A stretch of DNA of 44,059 nt from Desulfatitalea sp. BRH_c12 (GTDB lineage: Bacteria > Desulfobacterota > Desulfobacteria > Desulfobacterales > Desulfosarcinaceae). Below are positions 27,847 through 35,518 of this stretch, piece by piece. Under the pieces are notes generated by a model. That model saw only the letters and a list, made by a program, of their open reading frames with translations. It ran no database searches and had not been told where the DNA came from. The stretch covers positions 1 to 44,059 of the forward strand of contig LADR01000006.1 of the NCBI GenBank assembly GCA_000961655.1. Reading direction: 5' to 3'. Made by a program: the position numbers and the translations under genes. Position 1 is the first letter of the stretch. The number at the start of each line of letters is the position of its first letter.

Positions 27847-28029
27847 CTATTTTCTCTCCTGTTCCCTGCGTTTCTGACGCTTGGTCATGAACCAGATCAG
27901 GCACGAGGGGCGGTATTTGCAGTAAAGTTCCGGATCCCGGCACGTCAAACACTCCTCACACAGATACGTGTTGTATTTCATGCAGATATACTGCGTTTCG
28001 ATCTCCGGATGGCAGGAACATTGACCCAT
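27847..28029 (-). CDS. Small cysteine-rich (putative metal-binding) protein
   Basis: The 60-residue protein has eight Cys (4, 6, 16, 24, 27, 30, 37, 43) and His7 in its first 43 residues, in a CxC...CxxCxxC pattern resembling a B-box or treble-clef zinc site or a small Fe-S protein. A basic tail ends in KRQKRREQERK. ATG 28029 lies six bases after GGGGG; an upstream in-frame ATG at 28047 is less likely. It is the first gene of the leftward operon, two bases before the Tat Fe-S gene, behind a sigma-54-type promoter. It may help cluster assembly or act as a redox carrier. I recognise no named family. Confidence 0.75.
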   Translation of the reverse strand: MGQCSCHPEIETQYICMKYNTYLCEECLTCRDPELYCKYRPSCLIWFMTKRQKRREQERK

Positions 28030-28063
28030 CGTGAGCCCCCTTTTCATGTCTGTTTATCGCGGT

Positions 28064-28079
28064 AGCATGAGCCATGCCA
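28064..28079 (-). promoter_or_regulatory. Putative sigma-54 (-24/-12) promoter of the Cys-rich/Fe-S/cytochrome b operon
   Basis: Read on the minus strand the site is TGGCATGGCTCATGCT: GG, ten bases, GC, the invariant sigma-54 spacing, with near-consensus TGGCA and TGC boxes. Transcription would start near 28053, about 24 bases before ATG 28029. The gene for a sigma-54 activator lies immediately upstream, and two palindromic repeats lie about 62-102 bp upstream of the -24 box. Confidence 0.72.
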
Positions 28080-28140
28080 CCCCTACGATTCCGCCGTGGA
28101 AAGCAAGCGTGGTTGGCTGAGTGCGTCACGATGGCGAAAT

Positions 28141-28181
28141 TGTTTACTTTATAAACCCCCACACTGTTCAACCATTTAACA
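28141..28181 (-). promoter_or_regulatory. Paired palindromic upstream activator sites (leftward operon)
   Basis: Site 28165-28181 is TGTTCA-N5-TTAACA. Site 28141-28157 is a weaker copy (TGTTTA-N5-TAAACC). Their centres are 24 bp apart, placing both dimer sites on nearly the same face of the helix. They lie at a normal enhancer distance from the sigma-54 promoter at 28064-28079. The same motif pair, with the same spacing, occurs upstream of the activator gene at 29774-29814. Confidence 0.68.
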
Positions 28182-28269
28182 CTTTAGTTGTTATCTTACT
28201 CGCGTACAGCCCGGGACACTCGCCCGCGGTCGCTGGAAATTGGCATCCCGGAGGTCACGTCGGATCGAT

Positions 28270-28310
28270 AAAAAAACCGGCGCCTGAAGGGAACACCCCT
28301 TCAGGCGCGG
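28270..28310 (-). terminator. Intrinsic terminator of the sigma-54 activator gene
   Basis: A perfect 12-bp stem (28280-28291 with 28297-28308) with a 5-nt loop is followed on the minus strand by a run of seven T (28270-28276). It lies about 65 bp beyond the activator stop and insulates the leftward operon. Confidence 0.88.
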
Positions 28311-28373
28311 TGCATGGAGGAAAAAGTGCTGAAGACGCCAAGTCTGGTTGTTCCAATGCAGTACTCATGCCAA

Positions 28374-29759
28374 TCAAGACGTTTTATACGCCTCCGGACG
28401 GAGGCCGAAGCGCTTCATCTGCTGCCACACACTGGTGCGCGAGATGCCCAGTATCTGGGCCGTTTCGGATTGATTGCCCTTGGCGGAGCGCAGCGCTTCG
28501 ATCAAACGCTGCTTTTTGATTTCCCCCAATGTCTGCAAGGTCGGCGCGATGGCCGGGCAGCTGTTTCTCTCCTCGTTCTGAAGATGCGCCGGGAAGTGTT
28601 CGGGAGCGATGATCTCCTCCTGGCATGAAACAAAGGCGAATTCGAAGGCGCTTTTCAGTTCCCGGACATTGCCGGGCCAATGATAGCGCATCAAGGCGTC
28701 CAAAGCATCTTTGGAGACCCCTTCGATCCGCTTGCCGCTTTTAAGCTTCATGCGGTTGAAAAAAGAGTGCGCCAGCAGCGGGATATCCTCTCTGCGGTCG
28801 CGCAAGGCCGGGACATTGATGGGAATCACATTGATGCGGTAGAAAAAATCCTCGCGAAAACGCCCCTGCTCGATCAAAGCCGCCAAATCCCTGTTGGTGG
28901 CCGAAATGATGCGCACATCCACCGTAATCGGATGGTGGTCCCCCACCCTTTCCACCACTTTTTCTTCCAAAACGCGCAGCAGCTTGACTTGGGTGGACAG
29001 TGGCAAATCGCCGATTTCATCCAGAAAGATACTGCCTTTAGAGGCCGCTTCGAAGCGCCCTTCGCGGCTGCGGTGCGCACCCGTGAAAGCGCCCTTGACG
29101 TGACCGAACATCTCGCTTTCCAGCAACGATTCATTCAAAGCGGCACAATTGACTTTGATATAAGGGCCCTTGCCACGATGACCGCCCTCGTGAATGGCTT
29201 TGGCAACCAACTCCTTGCCGGTGCCGCTTTCACCGAAGATGATCACCGGCGCATCCGAATGGGCTGCATCGGATATCAATTCGAACACTTTCTGCATGGC
29301 TCCGGAAACGCCGATCATGCCATGAAAACGGTCCTCGCCATCCAGTTCGCGCCGAAAGGTCTCAATCTGGGTCTCCTTGTCCATCAAATCGGTCACGTCG
29401 GTAAGCGTTTCGACCGCGCCGGTCACGTTGCCATCCTCATCCTTAAGGACCGAGGCATTTTTGACCACATGCACGGGACGACCATCTTTACGGATGATCA
29501 CGCATTTTTGCTTTTTCAAATCGCCTTTTTTGAACATGACACACCAATTGCACCCATCCGCCCGGCGCGCCGTCTCGCAGGCGGCACAATTCAAGATGGC
29601 GCACGATTGACCAAGGGCCTCATCCCTGCTGAAACCGGTGATTTCCTCGAAGCCGCGATTGACGGAGATGATAATTCCTTGCGGACTGACGATCATCACG
29701 CCGTCCTGAATCGTATCCACGACGGTTTTCCAATAATGATTCAGATTTTCGCGTGCCAT
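28374..29759 (-). CDS. Sigma-54 dependent activator with cysteine-rich PAS sensor domain (PAS-AAA+-Fis)
   Basis: The 461-residue protein begins with a PAS domain (about 8-125) with six clustered Cys (53, 58, 61, 70, 73, 86). An AAA+ domain follows with Walker A GESGTGKE (176-183), GAFTGA (223-228) and FLDEIGDLP, so it is a complete sigma-54 activator. It ends with a Fis-type helix-turn-helix (SETAQILGISRTSVWQQMKRFGL). The Cys cluster suggests a metal, Fe-S or thiol/persulfide sensor. The flanking operons both have sigma-54-type promoters, and shared palindromes lie before this gene and the leftward operon. It likely activates both operons and may control itself. Confidence 0.93.
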   Translation of the reverse strand: MARENLNHYWKTVVDTIQDGVMIVSPQGIIISVNRGFEEITGFSRDEALGQSCAILNCAACETARRADGCNWCVMFKKGDLKKQKCVIIRKDGRPVHVVKNASVLKDEDGNVTGAVETLTDVTDLMDKETQIETFRRELDGEDRFHGMIGVSGAMQKVFELISDAAHSDAPVIIFGESGTGKELVAKAIHEGGHRGKGPYIKVNCAALNESLLESEMFGHVKGAFTGAHRSREGRFEAASKGSIFLDEIGDLPLSTQVKLLRVLEEKVVERVGDHHPITVDVRIISATNRDLAALIEQGRFREDFFYRINVIPINVPALRDRREDIPLLAHSFFNRMKLKSGKRIEGVSKDALDALMRYHWPGNVRELKSAFEFAFVSCQEEIIAPEHFPAHLQNEERNSCPAIAPTLQTLGEIKKQRLIEALRSAKGNQSETAQILGISRTSVWQQMKRFGLRPEAYKTS

Positions 29760-29773
29760 TGGCCCTCACAGTG

Positions 29774-29814
29774 TGTTCATAATTTTAACAACATCAATGT
29801 TCACCAACTTAACA
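29774..29814. promoter_or_regulatory. Paired palindromic upstream activator sites (between activator and rightward operon)
   Basis: Two exact TGTTCA-N5-TTAACA sites (29774-29790 and 29798-29814) have centres 24 bp apart. They lie 15-55 bp before the activator start and about 150-190 bp upstream of the rightward sigma-54 promoter. They could serve both as the enhancer for the rightward operon and as an autoregulatory site. The match to 28141-28181 supports recognition by the activator encoded between them. Confidence 0.72.
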
Positions 29815-29965
29815 CATGAACACCCTGGATGCAATCTCCCTTCTTCGCCGCCGTGCAATCGCCGGTGACCTTTTTAATCCTCTAAGCAGGTACGGTGTGC
29901 AAAGTTGGGATCCGCCCGGCCACGCGTTGGGCTGCTGATTTTGCGTGGCGCCTGCATAAAATTCA

Positions 29966-29981
29966 TGGCACAGCCTATGCA
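29966..29981 (+). promoter_or_regulatory. Putative sigma-54 (-24/-12) promoter of the TusA-like/DsrE-like/CoADR operon
   Basis: The site TGGCACAGCCTATGCA fits the TGGCAC-N5-TTGCA consensus at all but one box position, with GG-N10-GC spacing. The predicted start is near 29992, about 40 bases before ATG 30031. Confidence 0.8.
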
Positions 29982-30030
29982 AAAACTTGGCTGCAACAGT
30001 CACGCACCAAACCGGTAGGGTTAAACACGC

Positions 30031-30285
30031 ATGGAAATATTTGATTTACGCGAAGCCATCATCCCCTTTTCCCTGCTTCAAATCACCAATTACTTTCATC
30101 GAATGCTTCCAGGGGAAACAATCCAGATCGTGGGCCACGATGCGAGCATCACCGAGGATCTCAAGCGCATTCTGCCCGCAGCGACTTATGAAATGAAGCC
30201 GTGCGCCGATCGGCCCCAGAGCGGCCCGGATTTTCATATCCTCATAAAAAAAACTTTTCCGATGATTAAAGGAGCCAACACATGA
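30031..30285 (+). CDS. TusA/SirA-fold protein lacking the catalytic cysteine
   Basis: The 84-residue protein has the TusA pattern: a short strand, helix, an MLPGETIQIVGHD strand and turn, and a second helix (SITEDLKRIL). The sulfur-carrying Cys of the CPxP motif is replaced (LREAIIPFSLLQ) and the only Cys is C58, near the end of the fold. A persulfide-carrier role like that of TusA is therefore doubtful; it may be a structural or regulatory partner. Its stop overlaps the DsrE-like start by ATGA, pointing to a stoichiometric pair. It is the first gene after the rightward sigma-54 promoter. Confidence 0.75.
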   Translation: MEIFDLREAIIPFSLLQITNYFHRMLPGETIQIVGHDASITEDLKRILPAATYEMKPCADRPQSGPDFHILIKKTFPMIKGANT

Positions 30286-30641
30286 ACAACAAAGTATTGA
30301 TGATCCTATCTTGCGGCACCAACAACACCAATCGCTCGACCCGCGCCTTTCACCTGGCGACGGTTGCCCACAAGGAAGGCAAGGAGGTGAATGTGTTTTT
30401 GCTGGATGAAGCGGTGTACCTGGCGCGTGAGGGCATTATCCAACACGTGCGGGCCGCCACCGGAGATGTTGCCGACGACCTGCTGACCTATCTGCAAGCC
30501 AACGAAATTCCCATCCTGGTTTGCACGCCTTGCGCCAAGGCCCGCAAAATCGAGGCCGGCGACCTGATCGAAGGCGCCCGCCTGGCCCCGGCCTCGGAGA
30601 TGATCCATCTGGCCTGTGAAAGCACCGTCATCAGCCTGTAA
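30282..30641 (+). CDS. DsrE/DsrF-like family protein
   Basis: This 119-residue Rossmann-like protein starts MNNKVLMILSCGTNN and has an alpha/beta layout with a central FLLDEAVYLA segment. A Cys-containing loop VCTPCAKAR (C81, C84) lies near the position of the DsrE active Cys. DsrE proteins accept and pass sulfane sulfur together with TusA-type partners. AAAGGAG lies just before ATG 30282. It sits between a TusA-like gene and a CoA-disulfide-reductase/rhodanese gene, which favours sulfur relay over other roles of this fold. Confidence 0.85.
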   Translation: MNNKVLMILSCGTNNTNRSTRAFHLATVAHKEGKEVNVFLLDEAVYLAREGIIQHVRAATGDVADDLLTYLQANEIPILVCTPCAKARKIEAGDLIEGARLAPASEMIHLACESTVISL

Positions 30642-30765
30642 ACGACCGCCGGGTTTGCCGGTGATGAAAGTGAGACCCGGCAACCTGTCACAATGACAGC
30701 ATGCTTTTTCGCGTGCGTTTTCGCTAAAAGCTCAAAAATATTTTCAGCGCAGAAAAGGACAGACG

Positions 30766-32468
30766 ATGAAACTGAATGTACTGATCATTGGGGCTGTGGC
30801 CCTTGGCCCCAAAGTGGCCTGCCGCATCAAGCGACTGGTGCCAGAGGCCGAAATCACCGTTATCGAAAAAGAAAATCAGTTTTCCTATGGCGGGTGCGGC
30901 ATTCCCTACTACGTAGGCGGCGATGTCGCCAATATTGAGGGTTTGTGTTCGACCAGCGCACATGCCATTCGCGACGGGCTTTTCTTCAAAAATGTCAAAG
31001 GCGTGACCGTGCGGTCCGCCCACGAGGCGCTCAGCATCGACCGCCAACGCAAGCACGTCAGAGTCAGAGATCTGGCCGCGGGCAGTACGGCCCTGTTACC
31101 CTATGACAAGCTGGTCATTGCCACCGGCGCCACCCCCGCAGTGCCGCCCATCGAGGGCATCGATCTTCCCGGCGTCAGCGTGGTTGCCAATCTGACCCAT
31201 GCGGTGCGGATCAAAGAACAGATTGCCCGGGGCGGTGTACAAAAAGCGGTCGTCATCGGCGCCGGCGCCATGGGCCTGGAGATGGCCGAAGCGCTGGCCG
31301 ACATGTGGGAAGTCGATACAACCCTGGTGGAAATGGCAGACCAACTGCTGCCCCAAGCCATTGGCCCGGACATGAGCCTGTTGCTCCAAAAACATATGGA
31401 AGCCAAAGGGGTTAAATGCTTGCTGGCCGACAGCGTCATGCGCATCGTGGGTAGCCAGGAAACCGGCGTCACAGCAATCGAAACCAGAAACACCCGCATC
31501 CCCTGCGAACTGGTCATTCTGGCCGCGGGCGTCAGGCCCAACAGCAAGCTGGCCGCGGATGCCGGACTGGCCATCGGCATGCATGGCGGCATTATCGTCG
31601 ATGACCGCCTGCGCACCACCGATCCGGACATTTACGCCGGAGGCGACTGCATCGAAATGCTGCATCTGGTCAGCGGCCAGCGCGTGCCGATGCCGCTCGG
31701 CTCGCTGGCCAACCGCCAGGGACGCATCATCGGAACCAATATCGCCGGCGGCAGTGTGCGCTTCAAAGGCACGGTCGGAACATTCTGTCTCAAAATCTTC
31801 GACCTGGCCGTCGCCAAAGCCGGATTGACCGAGAAACAAGCCGTCGCGGCGGGCTTCACGCCAGTCCACTCGGTGGTCTCGCAGCCGGACCGCGCGCATT
31901 TTTATCCGACGCACGGCATCATGCACCTTAAATTGATCGCCGATCGCAAAAGCCGGCAAATCCTGGGCATCGAAGCGGTCGGACCCAACGGCGACGCGTC
32001 AAGTCCCGCGTCGATGCAGTGGCGGCCCTGCTGCCCCATGCAGTCGATGTCGATGAGATCGCCAATCTGGAAGTTGCTTACGCCCCGCCATATGCATCGG
32101 CCATGGACATCATCAACAACGCGGCCAACACCCTCGACAATATCATCATGGGATACAACGATCCCATCGATGTGATGACTTTTCTCGACCATTTCGACCA
32201 GCACAAAGCCACGGTTCTGGATGTGCGGGGGCAAGCTGAATCGCAGCCTTTTCTGGAAAAATACGGCGAACGCTGGATCAACATTCCCCAACCCGAACTG
32301 GCCAAGCGCTTCACGGAACTGGCCAAAGTGGAAAACATGTGCCTGATATGCGACACCGGCCCGCGCTCGTACGAAGCTCAGCTGTTTTTAAAAGCACACG
32401 GCATTGCCAACACCCGCAACATCCAGGGCGGATACGGCATGCTCAGAAAAAGCAATCCCGACTTCTGA
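30766..32468 (+). CDS. CoA-disulfide/persulfide reductase-rhodanese fusion, interrupted by an apparent 1-nt frameshift
   Basis: The first frame (30766-32175) has an FAD/NAD(P)H disulfide reductase of the CoA-disulfide-reductase/NADH-persulfide-reductase type. It has redox Cys44 in YGGCGIPYY, an NAD motif GAGAMGLEMAE and an FAD motif IYAGGDCIE. Near 31998 the protein loses homology, while another frame to 32468 encodes the rest of the dimerisation domain and a C-terminal rhodanese domain with Cys loop ICDTGPRSY. Restoring one G (GACGCG-GTCAAG) joins them into a protein of about 567 residues. Relatives reduce CoA-persulfide or polysulfide. The frameshift may be an assembly error or a real lesion that removes the rhodanese. 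It is the last gene of the sigma-54 operon. Confidence 0.85.
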
Positions 32469-32470
32469 CA

Positions 32471-32545
32471 CGCACCTGCCCAAGCACCGCGAAGCGCATG
32501 AGAAAAGGACTTCTTTTCTTCGTGCGCTTCTCGGTGTCAGGTGCG
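32471..32545. terminator. Large nested stem-loop between convergent genes (likely bidirectional terminator)
   Basis: The outer arms CGCACCTG (32471-32478) and CAGGTGCG (32538-32545) enclose CACCG/CGGTG and a long GAAGCGC...GCGCTTC stem ending in an AGAAAAG/CTTTTCT top. The hairpin lies between the convergent reductase-rhodanese gene and the hybrid kinase gene and would be stable in both directions. There is no long T tract, so it may act as a barrier or a processing site. Confidence 0.6.
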
Positions 32546-32591
32546 ACCCGGATTTGGGCAGCTGAGCATATCAAATCGACAGAATGCCTCC

Positions 32592-32619
32592 CTTTACCCT
32601 TTACACTTTACACTTTACA
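32592..32619 (+). repeat. Four tandem copies of a heptamer CTTTACM
   Basis: One CTTTACC and three CTTTACA units run head to tail, just before the end of the hybrid kinase gene on the other strand. It is a short microsatellite of no evident function that could vary in copy number between strains. Confidence 0.85.
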
Positions 32620-32628
32620 CGCTGGGCC

Positions 32629-34896
32629 CTAAGTACTTGAGCGCCCCCCTCTCCTTTCGGCAGTGATAATCTCCATCATCGTTTTCGACAGATCGGTGAT
32701 ATTGTATGGCTTTTGAATCAGGCCCACACAGCCGCTTGCGATCAGTTCTTCTGCCTGGCCGTCCGGACCATATCCGGTGCAAATCATCACCTTGAGCCGA
32801 GGGTCTATCTCCCGAAAGGCGTGGTAGAGATCGGCGCCATTCACATCGGGCAGGATCAAATCCAACAAGACCAGATCGATCTTGTCCCAATTCTCCTGAA
32901 ACAGTTCCCTGGCCTTCGGCCCGTTGTCGGCCGCCAATACGGTGAAACCCAAATGCGCCAACAGCGATGCACTGGCTTCGAGCACATGGGGTTCATCGTC
33001 GATCAGCAGAATGGTTCCGTGGCATGGAATGCAACACGGTTCATCGGCCGCTGGCGGTTGCAAGGCTTCCTCCGGGCCGGCCGGCAGATAAACAAAGAAG
33101 GTGCTGCCCGTGCCGACCTCGGATTCCACCCAGATGTCGCCGCCGTGATTCTTGACGATGCCGTAGGTCGTGGAGAGCCCGAGGCCGGTGCCCCGGCCGA
33201 GCCCTTTGGTGGTAAAGAAGGGCTCGAAAATGCGGTCGAGCACCGCTTTGGGCATGCCGGCGCCCTGGTCGGACACCTTCAGCATGACATAGTCCTCGTG
33301 GCTGGCCAGGGCCATCTGGCCTCCGGCATGGACACCTTTCAGGCGGGCGGTTTCGATGAACACGCCGCCTCCGCCCGGCATGGCATCGGCGGCGTTGAGC
33401 AGCAGGTTCAGCAGGACCTGCTCGAGCTGGCCCTGATTGCCTCTAATACAGGCGGCCTCCGCGGAGAGTCTGAATTGCACCCGGATTTGCCGTTTGGTGG
33501 CGGTCAGGGTTTCGGCCGCGTCTTTGACCAGTTGGTTGAGATTCACCGGTTCCATTTCCGCAGTTCCGGTGCGGGCATACTGGAGAAGCTGACGGGTGAG
33601 TTTCGATCCGCTCTTCACCAGTTCGACGATTCTGGCCAAATGGGTGTATTCGGGATTCGAAGGGGCCATCCTGGCCAAGGAGAGACAAGCATAGCCATTG
33701 ATGCCCATGAGCAGGTTGTTGAAATTGTGGGCCACGCCACCGGAAAGGGTTCCCAGGGCTTCCATTTTCTGGGAGTTGCGCAACCGGCGCTCCATCTTGT
33801 TCTGAACGGTGATGTCCCGTAAAAAATTGAGTATCGCCGGCCGACCTTCCCACTCGATCAAAACCGCGTTGAGCTCCACCTCCCGGATGTCGCCCATCCG
33901 GTTGACGATGCGGAATTCGACGTTGTCCGGGAAATCCTCGCCGGCCAGGCGTCGGTTGAAGCGATCCATGATTATCTCACGATCTTCCGGATGAACGAAC
34001 TCCCCAAAGGGGCGGTCTACGATGCCTTCGCAAGTATACCCCAGGATCCCCGAGGCGCTGGGGTTCATGAATTGAATCCGCTGGTCCTGGGTGACGAAGA
34101 TAGCATCCCTGGAGTTTTGAACCACATTGCGGTATTTCTCTTCCGAGTGCCGCAGCGCCGCTTCGACTTCCTTGAGGTCTGTGACGTCCACCAGCGCGCC
34201 CTGCATGCCGACCACCTCGCCATTTCGGAAGACAGGGCGCGCATTGGTCCGGGCCCATTTGATCTCACCCGTCTTTTTGATCATCCGGTACTCGGTGGCT
34301 TGGTCCTCTCCGCTCAGGATCTTGAGAAACATCTCGATGCGGCCTTCGAGGTCTTCGGGATGAACGAATTCGGTGAAGCTTCTCCCGATAACCTCATGCG
34401 CTTCATAGCCGGAAAGGCGGTAGATGTTCGGGCTGACATAGGCGACATTCGCATTTCGGTCATTGACGTAGATGGCCTCGTTCAGGTTTTCGAGCAGTGA
34501 GCGGTAGTGGCCGGTAATGCCCTGGTGAGGCTGCGGGTCCTGCCAGGTGTCGGCGGCCGGCACGATCATGCGGCACTCCGTTTCACCGAGCCGGAGAGCT
34601 CGAACGTCGGCGTCGACCAGCGCCCGGACACCGCTCGGCGATATGAAGTGGGCGAGGTTTTCGTTGACGAGGTGCAGGCGGAAAAGGAGCTGTTCGTCCG
34701 TCGGGGCACCGGAGCCGTCTTTAACGATTTGCGCGCGCTCCGCTTCAGGCAATTCCATTGCCTTGCAAAACAGCGCGTTGGCCGTCAGCAGACCGCCATC
34801 CGCAGCGGTGAATATGGCAATCGGGCAGGCCAGTGAGTGCAACAGACCGAGCAGGTCTTTTGATGGAATGTCGGGGGGCAGCATGGAAACGGGCAT
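32629..34896 (-). CDS. PAS hybrid histidine kinase with C-terminal receiver
   Basis: The soluble 755-residue protein begins with a PAS-like region (about 15-115), followed by two clear PAS/PAC domains (about 130-245 and 250-365). A HisKA domain has His390 in GGVAHNFNNLL, then an HATPase_c domain (about 475-605; GLGLSTTYGIVKNHGG) and a receiver domain (about 625-745) with Asp679 in LVLLDLILPD. The absence of membrane helices suggests sensing of a cytoplasmic redox or small-molecule signal. AAGG lies eight bases before ATG 34896. It diverges from the glycyl-radical enzyme operon across a 622-bp region, so it may control that operon, though no cognate DNA-binding regulator is seen. Confidence 0.92.
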   Translation of the reverse strand: MPVSMLPPDIPSKDLLGLLHSLACPIAIFTAADGGLLTANALFCKAMELPEAERAQIVKDGSGAPTDEQLLFRLHLVNENLAHFISPSGVRALVDADVRALRLGETECRMIVPAADTWQDPQPHQGITGHYRSLLENLNEAIYVNDRNANVAYVSPNIYRLSGYEAHEVIGRSFTEFVHPEDLEGRIEMFLKILSGEDQATEYRMIKKTGEIKWARTNARPVFRNGEVVGMQGALVDVTDLKEVEAALRHSEEKYRNVVQNSRDAIFVTQDQRIQFMNPSASGILGYTCEGIVDRPFGEFVHPEDREIIMDRFNRRLAGEDFPDNVEFRIVNRMGDIREVELNAVLIEWEGRPAILNFLRDITVQNKMERRLRNSQKMEALGTLSGGVAHNFNNLLMGINGYACLSLARMAPSNPEYTHLARIVELVKSGSKLTRQLLQYARTGTAEMEPVNLNQLVKDAAETLTATKRQIRVQFRLSAEAACIRGNQGQLEQVLLNLLLNAADAMPGGGGVFIETARLKGVHAGGQMALASHEDYVMLKVSDQGAGMPKAVLDRIFEPFFTTKGLGRGTGLGLSTTYGIVKNHGGDIWVESEVGTGSTFFVYLPAGPEEALQPPAADEPCCIPCHGTILLIDDEPHVLEASASLLAHLGFTVLAADNGPKARELFQENWDKIDLVLLDLILPDVNGADLYHAFREIDPRLKVMICTGYGPDGQAEELIASGCVGLIQKPYNITDLSKTMMEIITAERRGGRSST

Positions 34897-35518
34897 ATCG
34901 GCAACCTTGGCATTTTCAAGAATACAGGAACGTAAAGGAGCTATCGAATGCCAGCCTACCCCGTTTTGTATGCGAAAATAGGCGCTTTCGATAAGATAGC
35001 GTTAAAAATTCTATTTGTTTCGCAAATCGCGCAACTTATTCTGAACTGCAAGGCCAATCCACCAGTAGTTTCATCACAGTGTTCGGTAGATAGGGCAATG
35101 AGAAAGTGGATTCATCTGATAGAATCCTGCACGGTTATAATCATTCGCAGCGCCAGCAGTCAACTCCGATTCTAACCTTCTCGCAAGACCCATATTACTA
35201 TCACATTACTATTGACATTATTCAGCTGTTGGCCTCATCTACTGTTTATTCATAAATGGGCAATACCTGTTTATCCCTAAATAGACAAATTTGATCAAGA
35301 TCGGCGCGCGGATTTAAACCGCAGGCATATGGTCGATATTCCGAGGATTAAATTTTCAGCGCAACAAAGATATCAGTCAAAGCTGCCATCGGCTTGACCA
35401 TTTTTTTGGATGGGCACTCTTTATAATCATTGGCGTTTTGGAGTAACTGCATCCTCTATCCAACAATCTATACACTGAAATAATGGCAGGCCTCTTATGA
35501 ACTAAAAGGAGCAAACCC
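34897..35518. other. Divergent intergenic region, 622 bp, with no gene found
   Basis: It separates the hybrid kinase gene from the glycyl-radical operon. It is more A+T-rich than the genes around it. A TTGACA at 35213-35218 could be a -35 box but has no good -10 at normal spacing, and TATAAT at 35422-35427 is 22 bp from a TTGACC. A pair of TTTA-N4-TAAA repeats is listed separately. I found no GG-N10-GC sigma-54 site. AAAGGAG lies before the start at 35519. Confidence 0.6.
35244..35282. promoter_or_regulatory. Pair of TTTA-N4-TAAA palindromic repeats upstream of the glycyl-radical operon
   Basis: GTTTATTCATAAAT (35244-35257) and GTTTATCCCTAAAT (35269-35282) share 12 of 14 bases and start 25 bp apart. 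Each is an imperfect palindrome. Two similar sites in phase suggest a dimeric regulator. They lie 236-275 bp before the glycyl-radical enzyme start. Confidence 0.45.

Noticed and set aside
30766-32175. Treating the 469-residue frame as a complete CoA-disulfide reductase.
   Set aside because: Its last 55 residues are low-complexity frame-shifted sequence, while the true dimerisation and rhodanese domains continue in another frame.
30031-32468. Assigning the locus to the YTD cluster of sulfur disproportionators.
   Set aside because: TusA-like and DsrE-like genes are present but no YedE-like transporter is adjacent, and the TusA-like protein lacks its Cys.
34948-35175. A 75-residue open frame upstream of the glycyl-radical gene.
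   Set aside because: No ribosome site, no family resemblance, and a composition like non-coding sequence.
35394-35427. Sigma-70 promoter TTGACC...TATAAT before the glycyl-radical operon.
   Set aside because: The spacing is 22 bp, well outside the usual 16-19 bp.
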